A DNA stretch of 64,000 nucleotides, from positions 1,916,098 through 1,980,097 of the forward strand of contig NZ_HE978634.1 of NCBI RefSeq assembly GCF_000312045.1. The letters are read 5' to 3'. The stretch is from Noviherbaspirillum massiliense JC206 (GTDB lineage: Bacteria > Pseudomonadota > Gammaproteobacteria > Burkholderiales > Burkholderiaceae_D). Made by a program: the position numbers and the translations under genes. The notes beneath the pieces were generated by a model that made no database searches, was not told the DNA's origin, and saw only the letters and a list, made by a program, of their open reading frames with translations. Of this stretch, positions 47,721-57,419 are shown in pieces (position 1 is the stretch's first letter; each line of letters starts with the position of its first letter).

Positions 47721-49628
47721 TCAGGCTTTGGTTTCCGCCTCGTTCTTCAGGCGCTCCACCAGTACATCGACGGGCATCACACCCAGATCGACATTGCCCC
47801 GCGCACGCACGGCCACTGTGTTCGCATCCCGCTCCTTGTCGCCCACAACGACGATATAAGGCAGCTTTTGTATCGAATGCTCCCGTATTTTATAGGTTAT
47901 TTTCTCATTGCGCAAATCGAGGTGCGCCCTAAACCCTTGTTTTTTCAGGTTTTGTGCGACGGCTTGCGCATAATCAGACTGGGCATCCGAGATGTTCAAT
48001 ACAGCAACCTGCACTGGCGCCAACCACAGCGGCAATGCACCGGCATGGTTTTCGATCAGGATGCCGACAAAGCGTTCAAGCGAACCGACGATTGCCCGAT
48101 GCAGCATAACCGGTACCTTGCGGGTATTGTCATCCGCGACATATTCGGCACCCAGGCGGCCCGGCATCGAGAAGTCAACTTGCATAGTTCCGACCTGCCA
48201 GGAACGGCCAAGTGAATCCTTCAGGTGGTACTCGATCTTGGGCCCGTAGAAGGCGCCCTCGCCCGGCAATTCTTCCCAGCTAACGTCGCAGGCACGCAAG
48301 GCCGCACGCAGAGTGCTCTCCGCACGATCCCAGGTTTCATCCGATCCAATGCGGTTTTCCGGGCGCAGTGCAATCTTGATCGCGATTTCCGAGAAACCGA
48401 AATCCTGATAAACCTTCATCGCCTGCTGATGGAAAGCCTTGCACTCGTCCTGAATCTGGTCGTCCGTGCAGAAGATATGGCCGTCGTCCTGGGTAAAGCC
48501 GCGTACCCGCATCAGGCCATGCAAAGCGCCTGACGGTTCGTTGCGGTGGCACTGCCCGAACTCGCCAAAACGTAACGGCAGATCGCGATAGCTGCGCAGT
48601 CCGGCATTGTAAATCTGCACATGCCCCGGGCAATTCATCGGCTTCAGCGCATAGTTGCGGTTTTCCGATTCGGTCACGAACATGTTTTCGCGGTAGTTCT
48701 GCCAGTGCCCGGTCTTTTCCCACAGGCTGCGGTCGAGAATCTGCGGCGCCTTCACTTCCTGATAACCGCTGTCGCGGTAGACCTGACGCATGTACTGTTC
48801 AACCTGCTGCCAGAGCGTCCAGCCCTTCGGATGCCAGAACACCAGGCCCGGCGCCTCATCCTGGAAATGGAACAGGTCGAGCAGCTTGCCGAGTTTGCGA
48901 TGGTCGCGCTTTTCCGCCTCTTCCAGCATGTGCAGATAGGCTTCCTGGTCTTCCTTCTTCGCCCAGGCTGTGCCGTAGACTCGTTGCAGCATCTCGTTCT
49001 TCGAATCTCCGCGCCAGTAGGCGCCGGCGAGCTTCATCAGCTTGAAAACCTTAAGCTTGCCAGTGGACGGCACGTGCGGGCCGCGGCACAGATCAGTGAA
49101 ATTGCCCTCGCTGTAGAGCGACACGTCCTCGTTCTGCGGGATCGATTCGATGATCTCCGCCTTGTACTGCTCGCCGATCGACTTGAAATAGGCTACGGCC
49201 TCATCGCGTGGCAGGACTTTGCGTATGACCGGCTCATCCTTCTTCGCCAGCTCGGCCATCTTCTTTTCGATCGCCTGCAAGTCTTCCGGCGTGAATGGCC
49301 GCTTGTAGGAGAAGTCGTAATAGAAACCGTTGTCGATGACCGGACCAATGGTTACCTGGGCATCCGGGAACAGTTCCTTCACTGCATAGGCAAGCAGGTG
49401 CGCCGTCGAGTGGCGGATCACATCCAGGCCTTCTGCATCCTTGTCAGTCACGATGGCAAGATCGGCATCCCGCTCAATGACATAGGAAGTATCGACCAGC
49501 TTGCCATCCACCTTGCCAGCCAGTGCCGCCTTGGCAAGGCCGGCACCGATACTGCTTGCAACCTGGGCAACCGTGACTGGCGCGTCGAATTGGCGTTGCG
49601 AACCATCTGGAAGTCGGACTGAAACCAT
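47721..49628 (-). CDS. thrS: Threonine-tRNA ligase
   Basis: 635 residues: N-terminal TGS domain ([20 protein letters not shown]), editing domain with [20 protein letters not shown], the class II core with [13 protein letters not shown] and [20 protein letters not shown], and the anticodon-binding domain at the end. The start at 49628 follows GGAG with 6-nt spacing; four upstream codons to 49640 are probably not translated. First gene of the thrS-infC-rpmI-rplT-pheST-ihfA-merR block. Confidence 0.96.
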   Translation of the reverse strand: MVSVRLPDGSQRQFDAPVTVAQVASSIGAGLAKAALAGKVDGKLVDTSYVIERDADLAIVTDKDAEGLDVIRHSTAHLLAYAVKELFPDAQVTIGPVIDNGFYYDFSYKRPFTPEDLQAIEKKMAELAKKDEPVIRKVLPRDEAVAYFKSIGEQYKAEIIESIPQNEDVSLYSEGNFTDLCRGPHVPSTGKLKVFKLMKLAGAYWRGDSKNEMLQRVYGTAWAKKEDQEAYLHMLEEAEKRDHRKLGKLLDLFHFQDEAPGLVFWHPKGWTLWQQVEQYMRQVYRDSGYQEVKAPQILDRSLWEKTGHWQNYRENMFVTESENRNYALKPMNCPGHVQIYNAGLRSYRDLPLRFGEFGQCHRNEPSGALHGLMRVRGFTQDDGHIFCTDDQIQDECKAFHQQAMKVYQDFGFSEIAIKIALRPENRIGSDETWDRAESTLRAALRACDVSWEELPGEGAFYGPKIEYHLKDSLGRSWQVGTMQVDFSMPGRLGAEYVADDNTRKVPVMLHRAIVGSLERFVGILIENHAGALPLWLAPVQVAVLNISDAQSDYAQAVAQNLKKQGFRAHLDLRNEKITYKIREHSIQKLPYIVVVGDKERDANTVAVRARGNVDLGVMPVDVLVERLKNEAETKA

Positions 49629-49695
49629 GTTGAGCTCCATGTAAGGGCAGGATGCCTGCTGCCAGAATTCAGAATTAATGCGAAAAGTGCAGACG

Positions 49696-49724
49696 AAAAA
49701 AAACGCGGGCTAGCCGCGCTTTTT
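49696..49724 (-). terminator. Terminator between tRNA-Val and thrS
   Basis: On the minus strand a G/C-rich stem (49714-49718 with 49704-49708, extended by A-U pairs) is followed by eight U (49703-49696). It would end the tRNA transcript before thrS or attenuate read-through into it. Confidence 0.65.
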
Positions 49725-49838
49725 CAAAAAATGTAATGCAGAAAAAGACCCCGACTAGCGTCGACCCAAAACCTTTGCGGTTGTAGTTCGCGGTGTCATA
49801 ACCGGGACTGCCTTTCTCGTTCTTACAATAATATTCGT

Positions 49839-49915
49839 TGGTAGGCTCGATTGGACTCGAACCAACGACCCCTACCATGTCAAGGTAGTGCTCTAACCAG
49901 CTGAGCTACGAGCCT
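49839..49915 (-). tRNA. tRNA-Val (anticodon GAC)
   Basis: Complete cloverleaf on the minus strand: 7-bp acceptor stem AGGCTCG/CGAGCCT, D-arm TAGCTCAGCTGGTTAGAGCA, anticodon loop CTTGACAT with GAC, T-arm GGTTCGAGTCC, discriminator A and an encoded CCA. It closely follows the E. coli tRNA-Val(GAC) pattern. Confidence 0.96.
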
Positions 49916-49926
49916 AAAGAAGGGAA

Positions 49927-49932
49927 ATTATA
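49927..49932 (-). promoter_or_regulatory. -10 box of the tRNA-Val promoter
   Basis: A consensus TATAAT on the minus strand, 11 bases before the tRNA 5' end, in an A/T-rich stretch. No good -35 hexamer is visible 17 bp upstream, so the exact promoter is uncertain. Confidence 0.5.
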
Positions 49933-50044
49933 ACGGCAATTTTTTATTTCCGCTAGTACCCACCCAAACCATTCGATTGAGCAGGACCACAAATATGTCG
50001 GAAAGGCCGCAAACTGAAGTTGCGATCTGTCAAACCAACGGTGA

Positions 50045-52312
50045 TCAGTGACGCATGGCGGTAATTACACCGCCAACGTCGCGAATGATCATCAACGCTT
50101 TCTGCAACTGGGCGGTGGATGCAATCTCCGCCGTGAAGGCCATGCGCGCCTGCCCTCTCGAACTCTGCGTACTGACACCGACGACATTGATTTTTTCACG
50201 CGAGAAAATTTCGGAAATGTCGCGCAACAGGCCCTGCCGGTCGTTTGCCAGAATGAATATATCTACGGGATACACTGTCTCGCCACCCAGCGCCCCCCAA
50301 GTCGTCTGGATCACACGCTCATGGGCCTTGAGCCGCATCTGGGCAAGATTCTTGCAGCCGACCCGGTGGATCGACACGCCCTTTCCGCGCGTGACGAAGC
50401 CGACGATTTCGTCCGGCGGCGCGGGCTTGCAGCAGCGCGCGAGCTGCGTCAGCAAGCCCTCCGTGCCCACGACCAGCACGCCCGGCCGTGCACCATGCGT
50501 CACGCTGGAGGCGCGACTCTTGTTGGTAATGAGTTCTTCATCAATCGGCGCAGCTTTGGCTGCCCCTTTCACTTCGTCGTCGCTGTGCAGAGCTTGCTCG
50601 ACCTGGCGCAAGCTGAAAGTTTCCTTGCCCAGGGCCAGCAACAATTCGTCGAGCTTGGGAAAGCCCAGTTTGTGCGCGAGCTCTTCCAGGTTGACCGCCG
50701 TCTTTCCTTCACGCTGCAGAGTCTTGTCCAGCAAGGCGCGGCCGTGGGAAAGCGTTTCGCGCTGTTCAATGGCATTGAACCACGCACGCACTTTCGCCCG
50801 CGTGCGCGGACTGGCCACATACCCCGGACTGAGCCAGTCGCGCGAAGGCCCGACAGCTACCGACGCGCCACTGCCCCTTGCGGTGATGATTTCTACCGTC
50901 TGCCCGTTCTTGAGGACAGTATTGAGCGGCACCATCACGCCATCGACGCGGGCGCCACGGCAGCGGTGACCAATATCGGTGTGGAGGTAGTAAGCGAAAT
51001 CGATGGGCGTGGCGCCCGCCGGCAATTCAATCACGCGCGCTTGCGGCGTCAGGACATAGATGCGGTCATCCAGAGCAGCGGACTTGAGCTTTTCCACCCA
51101 TTCCCGCTGGATGTCTTCCTGGCCCACGACCGCATCTGCGATCTCGCTGCGCCAGGCAAGCAGTTGCCGCAACCAGGCGATCTTTTCATCGTATTTTTGC
51201 GCGGCGAAATTCGAACCGCCCGTTTCCTTGTAGCGCCAGTGTGCCGCCACGCCGTATTCGGCGAAGCGGTGCATTTCCTGGGTACGGATCTGCACTTCGA
51301 GCGCCTTGCCGTCCTCCGCCACCACCACCGTATGCAGCGACTGGTAGCCGTTCGGCTTCGGCCGCGAAATGTAATCGTCGAGCTCTTCCGGCACCGGGGT
51401 CCAGATGTCGTGCACCAGGCCGAGTACGGTGTAGCAGGTCTTGATGTCATCGACGATCACGCGAAAGGCGCGCACATCGTACAATTCGGAGAAATCGAGC
51501 GACTTGCCGCGCATCTTGTTCCAGATGCTGTAGATGTGCTTCGGCCTGCCGGTCACCTCAGCTTTGATTCCCGCAGCCGCAAGTTCCGACTTCAGGCGCG
51601 CAATCGCGGCTTCGACGAAGCCTTCGCGCTCCACCCGCTTTTCCTCGAGCATCTTCGCGATCCGCTTGTAGGTTGGCGGATCGATGAAGCGGAAGGCGAG
51701 GTCCTCCAGCTCCCATTTCAGCTGCCACATGCCGAGCCGATTCGCCAGCGGCGCATACAAGTCGAGCGTGATCTTTCCGTACTGGTAGGTGCGCTCGTTT
51801 TCCAGCCGCAGCTCCGCGAAATAGCGCAGCGTCGTGATGCGCGACGCGAGCCGGACCAGCACGACGCGCATGTCGGTAGCCATGGCCAGCAGCATCTTGC
51901 GCAGCGTCTCGAGCTGTTCCGCCGCCTGTTGCGACGCATTCTTGCCGCGAGCCACTTCCTTCTGCCCGAAGGCCTGCTCATGCAGTCGCATCAACTGGCG
52001 AATGCCTATGACCAGGTCGGCAATCTCCTTGCCAAAACGAGCCTCCATGTTTTCGCCGGCCTTGGGGTCGAGCACCGGCAGTTCGACCAGCAGGCCGGCG
52101 ATGCGGGTATCAGCATCGACATTGAGCTGGGCAAGGACGGTCGCCGTGCCTTTCGCATATTCGAAGGCATCCTGACCGTTGCCGGCCGGCCGGCCTTCGT
52201 AAATCGGCTTGATGTATGCAAGCGCATCGATCACCCGCGTGCCGTCCTCGGCGCTCAGGCCGGAGGACAGTTGCGTATGCGTTTCAGTTTGCGCTGTAGC
52301 CGTTGAAACCAT
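50045..52312 (-). CDS. relA: (p)ppGpp synthetase RelA
   Basis: 755 residues from MVSTATAQTET. Long RelA/SpoT layout: an inactive hydrolase-like domain (the HD motif is replaced by LLVELPVLDPKAG), the synthetase domain with FRVIVDDIKTCYTVLGLVHD, RPKPNGYQSLHTVV and EVQIRTQEMHRFAEYGVAAH, then TGS (VIELPAGATPIDFAYYLHTD), helical/zinc-finger-like and ACT domains. The lost HD motif marks it as RelA, not SpoT: it makes the alarmone on ribosomes when amino acids run out. The frame extends 38 codons upstream into ridA and is not family-like. It starts 7 nt after the ridA stop. Confidence 0.95.
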   Translation of the reverse strand: MVSTATAQTETHTQLSSGLSAEDGTRVIDALAYIKPIYEGRPAGNGQDAFEYAKGTATVLAQLNVDADTRIAGLLVELPVLDPKAGENMEARFGKEIADLVIGIRQLMRLHEQAFGQKEVARGKNASQQAAEQLETLRKMLLAMATDMRVVLVRLASRITTLRYFAELRLENERTYQYGKITLDLYAPLANRLGMWQLKWELEDLAFRFIDPPTYKRIAKMLEEKRVEREGFVEAAIARLKSELAAAGIKAEVTGRPKHIYSIWNKMRGKSLDFSELYDVRAFRVIVDDIKTCYTVLGLVHDIWTPVPEELDDYISRPKPNGYQSLHTVVVAEDGKALEVQIRTQEMHRFAEYGVAAHWRYKETGGSNFAAQKYDEKIAWLRQLLAWRSEIADAVVGQEDIQREWVEKLKSAALDDRIYVLTPQARVIELPAGATPIDFAYYLHTDIGHRCRGARVDGVMVPLNTVLKNGQTVEIITARGSGASVAVGPSRDWLSPGYVASPRTRAKVRAWFNAIEQRETLSHGRALLDKTLQREGKTAVNLEELAHKLGFPKLDELLLALGKETFSLRQVEQALHSDDEVKGAAKAAPIDEELITNKSRASSVTHGARPGVLVVGTEGLLTQLARCCKPAPPDEIVGFVTRGKGVSIHRVGCKNLAQMRLKAHERVIQTTWGALGGETVYPVDIFILANDRQGLLRDISEIFSREKINVVGVSTQSSRGQARMAFTAEIASTAQLQKALMIIRDVGGVITAMRH

Positions 52313-52319
52313 GAATTTC

Positions 52320-52685
52320 TTATTTCTGGGCTGCGGTAACGACCATCTCAACCAGCCATTCCGGCTTAGCGAGCTTCGCTTCGACGGTTGCACGAGGCGG
52401 CGCATTGCCGTCTGCCACCCATTCATTCCATACCGCGTTCATCGCGGGGAAGTCCTTCATGTCCGCCAGGTAGATCTGGCACATCAGGATGCAGCTCTTG
52501 TCACTGCCTGCCTCTGTCAGCAGGCGGTCGATATGTCCGAGCACCTCCCGCGTCTGGCCGGCGATATCCTGCTTCGCGTCTTCGGCAATCTGCCCCGCAA
52601 GATAGACGACTCCATTGTGGATCGCCACTTCGGACAGCGTTTTCCCCACATGCAAGCGCCGAATATTCTTCATCTTCAGATCCAT
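52320..52685 (-). CDS. RidA-family protein
   Basis: 121 residues of the YjgF/YER057c/UK114 family: RRLHVGKTLSEVAIHNGVVY, AGQIAEDAKQDIAGQTREVL and NAPPRATVEAKLAKPEWLVE. The Arg in PPRA that binds the carboxylate of imine substrates is present, so 2-aminoacrylate deaminase activity is plausible. It is cotranscribed with relA (7 nt apart). Confidence 0.92.
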   Translation of the reverse strand: MDLKMKNIRRLHVGKTLSEVAIHNGVVYLAGQIAEDAKQDIAGQTREVLGHIDRLLTEAGSDKSCILMCQIYLADMKDFPAMNAVWNEWVADGNAPPRATVEAKLAKPEWLVEMVVTAAQK

Positions 52686-52709
52686 AAACCCCAGCTATCG
52701 ATCAATCCA

Positions 52710-53606
52710 TCAACCAAGCAAAAAATCCCGCGCGAGCGCAATCTGGTCGGCATGCATGAATGTCGGCGCATGCCCCACGTCAGGAATTTCCACCAGCTTC
52801 GCTTTCGGCCCTCGCCGCGTCATCTCCTGCGCGGCTTCATGCGTCAGCAGGTCCGACGCCGCACCGCGCACCACCAGCGTCGGACAGGCAATCGCATCAT
52901 AAGTCGCCCACAGCGCAGCTTCCGACTGCCGCGCCATCTCTGGCGTCACCGACTTGAAGGGCACGGCAAGCCCGAGGTCGTAATGCTTGATCCACTTCCC
53001 GTCCTTATCCTGGCGCAACACGTCCCGTGCCAGCTTGTGCCATTCTTCCTCAGTGTGTCTGCCGAAGGGCCGCGAAATTTCCCGGATGTACTGCAATCCT
53101 TCATCGAAGCTTGCGAACCGCACTTCCTGGCCGATGTAGTCGCCGATGCGTGCCAGCGCGCCGGGATTCAATGCCGGTCCGACGTCATTGAGGACCAGCT
53201 TCTTCACCGGCGTATCGGGCAGCGCGGCCAGCCCCATTCCGATCAAGCCACCCATCGAGGTACCGAACCAGTGGACAGTGTCTGCCTCCAGCCGCGCCAG
53301 CAAGGTCACCATGTCGCTCACATACTGCGGCACCTGGTAATGGCGCGGGTCGCGCAACCGGCCGGAGCGCCCTCGTCCGACGACGTCGGGACAGACTACC
53401 CGGTAGTCACGGCACAATTCCTGCGCCAGGCTGTCGAAATCATCCGAAACCCGTGTCACGCCATGCACGCACATCAGCACCTTCGAATTGCGCGGATCGC
53501 CCCACTGCTTGTACACCATGGTATGCAGCCCGGCCGGAGAAAGGCATTGAACGGACTTGGTCTGGACTTCGCTCATTTCCTGGTTTCCCGCTTTCGGAAG
53601 TGACAT
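52710..53606 (-). CDS. Alpha/beta hydrolase
   Basis: 298 residues from MSLPKAGNQEMSEVQ, or 288 from the second Met at 53576; ribosome sites are poor for both. The domain shows VLMCVHGVTRVSDDFDSLAQ (oxyanion), CPDVVGRGRSG, the nucleophile elbow WFGTSMGGLIGMGL (GxSxG), the Asp strand CPTLVVRGAASDLL and the His in IPDVGHAPTFMH. Substrate unknown; it is divergent from the 3-hydroxybutyrate dehydrogenase gene across a palindromic element. Possibly an esterase or ketone-body-linked hydrolase. Confidence 0.88.
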   Translation of the reverse strand: MSLPKAGNQEMSEVQTKSVQCLSPAGLHTMVYKQWGDPRNSKVLMCVHGVTRVSDDFDSLAQELCRDYRVVCPDVVGRGRSGRLRDPRHYQVPQYVSDMVTLLARLEADTVHWFGTSMGGLIGMGLAALPDTPVKKLVLNDVGPALNPGALARIGDYIGQEVRFASFDEGLQYIREISRPFGRHTEEEWHKLARDVLRQDKDGKWIKHYDLGLAVPFKSVTPEMARQSEAALWATYDAIACPTLVVRGAASDLLTHEAAQEMTRRGPKAKLVEIPDVGHAPTFMHADQIALARDFLLG

Positions 53607-53664
53607 TTTACTGTTCGTTACGCTTAAAATCCCGTGCAGGCAAAAATCGCCTTCAGGAAACCCA

Positions 53665-53825
53665 GAGCGTCTAACAAAATGTGCAAGCCAACAGGTTTGC
53701 GGTCGCTGCAAGCGTAATGCGGAGGTTCCGCAGGATGCACGTCACAAGTCAAATGTGCCACCGCGACCAGTAAGCCCGACAGGCAAAGAGATGCAACGCC
53801 GCCAGCAACATTTTGTTAGACGCTC
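53665..53825. repeat. 161-bp palindromic element with attC-like ends
   Basis: The two ends are perfect 18-bp inverted repeats: gagcgtctaacaaaatgt at 53665-53682 and its complement at 53808-53825. They contain GTCTAAC and GTTAGAC, the RYYYAAC / GTTRRRY core boxes of integron attC sites. A small 5-bp hairpin (GCGGA-TCCGC) lies in the middle, and GGTCGC / GCGACC can pair inside. The right end is 20 nt before the dehydrogenase ATG. A related shorter element is at 57420-57493. No integrase is present in the window. Confidence 0.75.
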
Positions 53826-53844
53826 TTAACTCGCAGAGGACATC

Positions 53845-54639
53845 ATGCAAGCTACTACGCTCAAAGGCAAGACGGCATTGGTGACGGGCTCGACTTCCGG
53901 CATCGGCTTGGGCATGGCGAAAGCGTTCGCGGCCCAAGGCAGCAACCTGATCTTCAACGGCTTCGGCGACGCCCGGGAAATCGAAGCGCTGCAAACCAGC
54001 GTCAAACAAGAATATGGTGTTCAGGTGGCATATCACAATGCCGATATGTCCAAACCATCTGAAATCGAAGCGATGATGCGTTTTGCCGAAGAAAAATTCG
54101 GAGGCGTTGACATTCTCGTCAACAATGCCGGCATTCAGTATGTAGCCAACGTCGAGGATTTTCCCGTCGAAAAATGGGATGCGATCATCGCCATCAACCT
54201 GAGCTCGGCCTTCCATACCACCCGACTTGCCTTGCCCTCGATGAAGCGGAAGAACTGGGGCCGCATCATCAACATTGCGTCGGCCCACGGACTTGTAGGT
54301 TCAGTGCAGAAATCAGCCTATGTTGCCGCCAAGCACGGCATTGTCGGCTTGACCAAAGTCACGGCGCTGGAAAACGCTCACACCGGCATCACCTGCAATG
54401 CGATCTGCCCCGGCTGGGTCCTCACACCCCTGGTGCAGAAGCAGGTAGATGCGCGCGCCGCCCAGCAAGGCATTTCCGTGGAAGAGGCGAAGAAAGGCCT
54501 GGTCGCGGAAAAGCAGCCTTCCGGCGAATTCGTCACCCCCGAGCAGCTGGCGGGACTAGCTGTGTTTCTCTGCAGCGATGCCGCTAGTCAGGTGCGTGGC
54601 GCAGCGTGGAGCATGGACGGAGGCTGGACTGCACAATGA
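53845..54639 (+). CDS. bdhA: 3-hydroxybutyrate dehydrogenase
   Basis: 264-residue classical SDR: NAD site TGSTSGIGLGMAKAF, NNAGIQYV, catalytic Ser in INIASAHGLVGS and YVAAKHG (YxxxK). The sequence VGSVQKSAYVAAKHG, NAICPGWVLTPLVQKQ and the WSMDGGWTAQ end match 3-hydroxybutyrate dehydrogenases. It oxidises (R)-3-hydroxybutyrate to acetoacetate, the substrate of the ScoAB transferase encoded nearby. AGAGGA ribosome site. The last bases overlap the next gene. Confidence 0.95.
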   Translation: MQATTLKGKTALVTGSTSGIGLGMAKAFAAQGSNLIFNGFGDAREIEALQTSVKQEYGVQVAYHNADMSKPSEIEAMMRFAEEKFGGVDILVNNAGIQYVANVEDFPVEKWDAIIAINLSSAFHTTRLALPSMKRKNWGRIINIASAHGLVGSVQKSAYVAAKHGIVGLTKVTALENAHTGITCNAICPGWVLTPLVQKQVDARAAQQGISVEEAKKGLVAEKQPSGEFVTPEQLAGLAVFLCSDAASQVRGAAWSMDGGWTAQ

Positions 54640-55970
54640 TCGGCCGCAGCCCGACGTTGAAGATGCTGGTGCGGTCCGTGCTGTTTTCGACGGCCGCACT
54701 GCTGTTCCATGCTCCGCTCCTCGCGACCGGGCTGGGATCGCCTAAGTCCGTCCCGGTGACCGTTCCGGCCGACATGAAAGCGAAGCCTTTCAACGTCCCG
54801 CGGTCACTCAAGATACCGCAAGGGGCAAGCATCCGGGTGTTTGCCCGGGTCCCGGGAGCACGCTTCATGGCGCTTGCTCCCAACGGCGACTTGCTTGTAT
54901 CGAATCCAGGCGCCGGCACGGTGACCCTTTTGCGCCCCGGAGACAAGGGCACTCCCCAGCGCCACACCTTCGCCTCCGGCCTGGATCATCCTCATGACAT
55001 CGTCTTCCATGTGCTGGGCGACACGACTTATGTCTATACCGCAGAATCGAACCGCATCGTTCGCGCGCCTTACCAGCCAGGCCAGACCAGAATCGGAAAG
55101 CTGCAGGTGGTGGTCGACCATCTTCCCGATTCCTCCAGTCCGGGGCTGAAAGGCAGCTATGGCCATCAGCTCAAGAACATCGCCCTGCGCGGCAATAAGC
55201 TGTATTTGTCGATCGCTTCCAGCTGCAATGCCTGCCTGTCCGATACCGAATCAGATCCTATTCGCAATGCGATTTATGAATACGACGCCAATGGCGGCAA
55301 CCGGCGGCTGTTCGCGCGCGGCTTGCGCAATGCGGAAGGCCTGGCATTCAAGCCGGGAACCGATGAGCTCTGGGCGGTGGTGAACAATCGGGACAACATT
55401 GCCTATCCGTTTCATAAGGACTGGGATGGCGATGGCAGCGACGACTATGGCAAGGTCATGCAGAGCTATGTCGACGGGCACCCGCCGGATTTGCTCGTCA
55501 AGGTAAAAGATGGCGGCAATTACGGCTGGCCCTTCTGCAACTCCAATCCGGACAAGGGCGTGGACCACATGCCGTATGACCGGGATGTGCAATTCAATGC
55601 GGATGGCAACAGGCTGGATTGCGACAAGATCGATCGCGCAACGAAAGGCATTGAGCCGCATTCGGCGCCGCTCGGCCTGAGCTTCCTGCAGGATTCCGGC
55701 CTGCCTGCTCCCTACCGCAATGCGCTTGCCACCGCGCTGCATGGATGCTGGAACTGCAGCAAGCTCAACGGCCACAAGGTGGTGCTGTATCCGTTCAAGG
55801 GCGACGGCAGCCTGGGCGCGGCGGTCGATCTGGTCTCCGGCTGGGTCACTGACGAGAAGAACAGGGAGCGCTGGGGCCGCCCGGTCGACGTCATCCCGGA
55901 TGGCAAAGGCGGCCTGTACATCTCGGATGATTATTCCGGAACAATCTACCTGCTGAACGGCCTTCAATGA
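54636..55970 (+). CDS. Sorbosone/glucose-dehydrogenase-like beta-propeller protein, secreted
   Basis: 444 residues starting at an ATG that overlaps the previous stop (ATGA). A signal peptide ends about LLATGLG. The rest is a six-bladed propeller of the soluble glucose / L-sorbosone dehydrogenase family: FMALAPNGDLLVSNPGAGTV, YGHQLKNIALRGNKLYLSIA, NAEGLAFKPGTDELWAVVNN, GGNYGWPFCNS. PQQ ligands cannot be confirmed by eye. Four Cys in CNACLSD and CWNCSKL may form disulfides. Its link to the dehydrogenase upstream is unusual and unexplained. Confidence 0.8.
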   Translation: MIGRSPTLKMLVRSVLFSTAALLFHAPLLATGLGSPKSVPVTVPADMKAKPFNVPRSLKIPQGASIRVFARVPGARFMALAPNGDLLVSNPGAGTVTLLRPGDKGTPQRHTFASGLDHPHDIVFHVLGDTTYVYTAESNRIVRAPYQPGQTRIGKLQVVVDHLPDSSSPGLKGSYGHQLKNIALRGNKLYLSIASSCNACLSDTESDPIRNAIYEYDANGGNRRLFARGLRNAEGLAFKPGTDELWAVVNNRDNIAYPFHKDWDGDGSDDYGKVMQSYVDGHPPDLLVKVKDGGNYGWPFCNSNPDKGVDHMPYDRDVQFNADGNRLDCDKIDRATKGIEPHSAPLGLSFLQDSGLPAPYRNALATALHGCWNCSKLNGHKVVLYPFKGDGSLGAAVDLVSGWVTDEKNRERWGRPVDVIPDGKGGLYISDDYSGTIYLLNGLQ

Positions 55971-55974
55971 AAAA

Positions 55975-55999
55975 CGGCGCCTGTCATTGACAGGCGCCG
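55975..55999 (-). terminator. Terminator between the propeller gene and scoB
   Basis: A perfect 25-nt palindrome (12-bp arms, centre T) between convergent genes. The minus-strand transcript ends with a U-run (A at 55971-55974 on plus), so it terminates scoAB; the plus strand lacks a good U-run. Confidence 0.75.
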
Positions 56000-56027
56000 C
56001 TCGGCTTGCGTATGACGCGATGCGGTC

Positions 56028-56681
56028 TTACTGTACGCCGCTCATGTCAAGCTCGACGCCGGTTTTTTCCGCAATTTCCTGCTTGCTCACGCCGGGCGCC
56101 AGTTCCACCAGCTTCAATCCCTTCTGCGTGACATCGATCACGCCGAGATCGGTGATGATGCGGTTGACCACGCCCACGCCCGTCAGGGGCAGGTTGCACT
56201 CCTTCAGGATCTTGTGCGAAGTGGTGCCATCCTTGGCCTTCGCCACATGCTCCATCAGGACCACAACACGGCCGACGCCAGCCACCAGGTCCATCGCGCC
56301 ACCCATGCCCTTCACCATTTTCCCCGGGATCATCCAGTTCGCCAGGTCGCCCTTCTCGCTGACCTGCATGGCGCCGAGGATGGCGATATTGATTTTGCCA
56401 CCGCGGATCATCGCAAAGGAATCCGCCGAGCTGAAGAACGAGGAGCCGGGCTGCGCCGTCACGGTCTGCTTGCCGGCGTTGATCAGGTCGGGATCCACTT
56501 CATCGTCGGTCGGGAAAGGTCCGATGCCGAGTAAGCCGTTCTCCGACTGCAGCCATACCTTGATATCCTTCGGCACATAGTTGGCCACCAGCGTGGGCAA
56601 GCCGATGCCGAGGTTCACATAGAAACCGTCCTGCAGTTCCTTCGCCGCGCGCGCGGCCATTTCATCACGAGTCCATGCCAT
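56028..56681 (-). CDS. scoB: 3-oxoacid CoA-transferase subunit B
   Basis: 217 residues. Catalytic Glu in [12 protein letters not shown], with [18 protein letters not shown] and [20 protein letters not shown] typical of SCOT beta subunits. With ScoA it transfers CoA from succinyl-CoA to acetoacetate. Located 14 nt after scoA. Confidence 0.95.
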   Translation of the reverse strand: MAWTRDEMAARAAKELQDGFYVNLGIGLPTLVANYVPKDIKVWLQSENGLLGIGPFPTDDEVDPDLINAGKQTVTAQPGSSFFSSADSFAMIRGGKINIAILGAMQVSEKGDLANWMIPGKMVKGMGGAMDLVAGVGRVVVLMEHVAKAKDGTTSHKILKECNLPLTGVGVVNRIITDLGVIDVTQKGLKLVELAPGVSKQEIAEKTGVELDMSGVQ

Positions 56682-56695
56682 GTCGGTTCTCCGCT

Positions 56696-57394
56696 TTATT
56701 TGGCGCGCGTGGTGCGCTGTTCGATGCGTTTTTCAGGCGTCGGGTTGACCACGATGCGGTGCACGAAAATGCCGGGCGTATGCACATCGTCGGGATCGAT
56801 TTCGCCGATTTCCACCAGCTTTTCGACTTCGGCGATCGTGACCTTGCCGGCCATCGCCACGTTCGGATTGAAGTTGCGCGCGGTCTTGCGGAAGACCAGG
56901 TTGCCGGACTTGTCGGCCATGTAAGCCTTGACCAGCGCCACATCGGCTACGATCGAGCGCTCCATGACGTATTTTTCACCGTCGAATTCGCGCACTTCCT
57001 TGCCTTCGGCGACGATCGTGCCGACACCGGTCTTGGTAAAGAAGGCCGGGATGCCGGCACCGCCGGCGCGCAGCTTTTCCGCCAGCGTGCCCTGCGGCGT
57101 GAATTCCAGTTCCAGTTCACCCGCCAGGTACTGGCGCTCGAATTCCTTGTTTTCGCCGACGTAGGACGCGATCATTTTCTTGATCTGGCGCGTCGTCAGC
57201 AATTGGCCCAGGCCGAAGCCGTCGATGCCTGCATTGTTGGAAATCGCAGTCAGGTTTTTGACGCCGGAGTCGCGCAATGCGGCGATCAGCGCCTCCGGAA
57301 TGCCGCACAGGCCGAATCCGCCGACTGCGATCTTTTGCCCGTCCTTGACCACGTCGGCCAGGGCGGTCGCGGCGTCAGGATACACTTTGTTCAT
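56696..57394 (-). CDS. scoA: 3-oxoacid CoA-transferase subunit A
   Basis: 232 residues starting [20 protein letters not shown]. The CoA-binding glycine loop is [15 protein letters not shown], followed by [15 protein letters not shown]. The start at 57394 follows GAGGGG with about 7-nt spacing. The frame stays open 33 codons further, through the palindromic element at 57420-57493, but that part is not family-like. First gene of the scoAB operon; its promoter must lie in or beside the palindrome. Confidence 0.95.
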   Translation of the reverse strand: MNKVYPDAATALADVVKDGQKIAVGGFGLCGIPEALIAALRDSGVKNLTAISNNAGIDGFGLGQLLTTRQIKKMIASYVGENKEFERQYLAGELELEFTPQGTLAEKLRAGGAGIPAFFTKTGVGTIVAEGKEVREFDGEKYVMERSIVADVALVKAYMADKSGNLVFRKTARNFNPNVAMAGKVTIAEVEKLVEIGEIDPDDVHTPGIFVHRIVVNPTPEKRIEQRTTRAK

Positions 57395-57419
57395 ATCAGT
57401 CCCCTCTTGTCCCAGAAGT

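Noticed and set aside
50048-52306. 752-codon plus-strand frame opposite relA
   Set aside because: Antisense shadow of relA caused by high GC codon bias.
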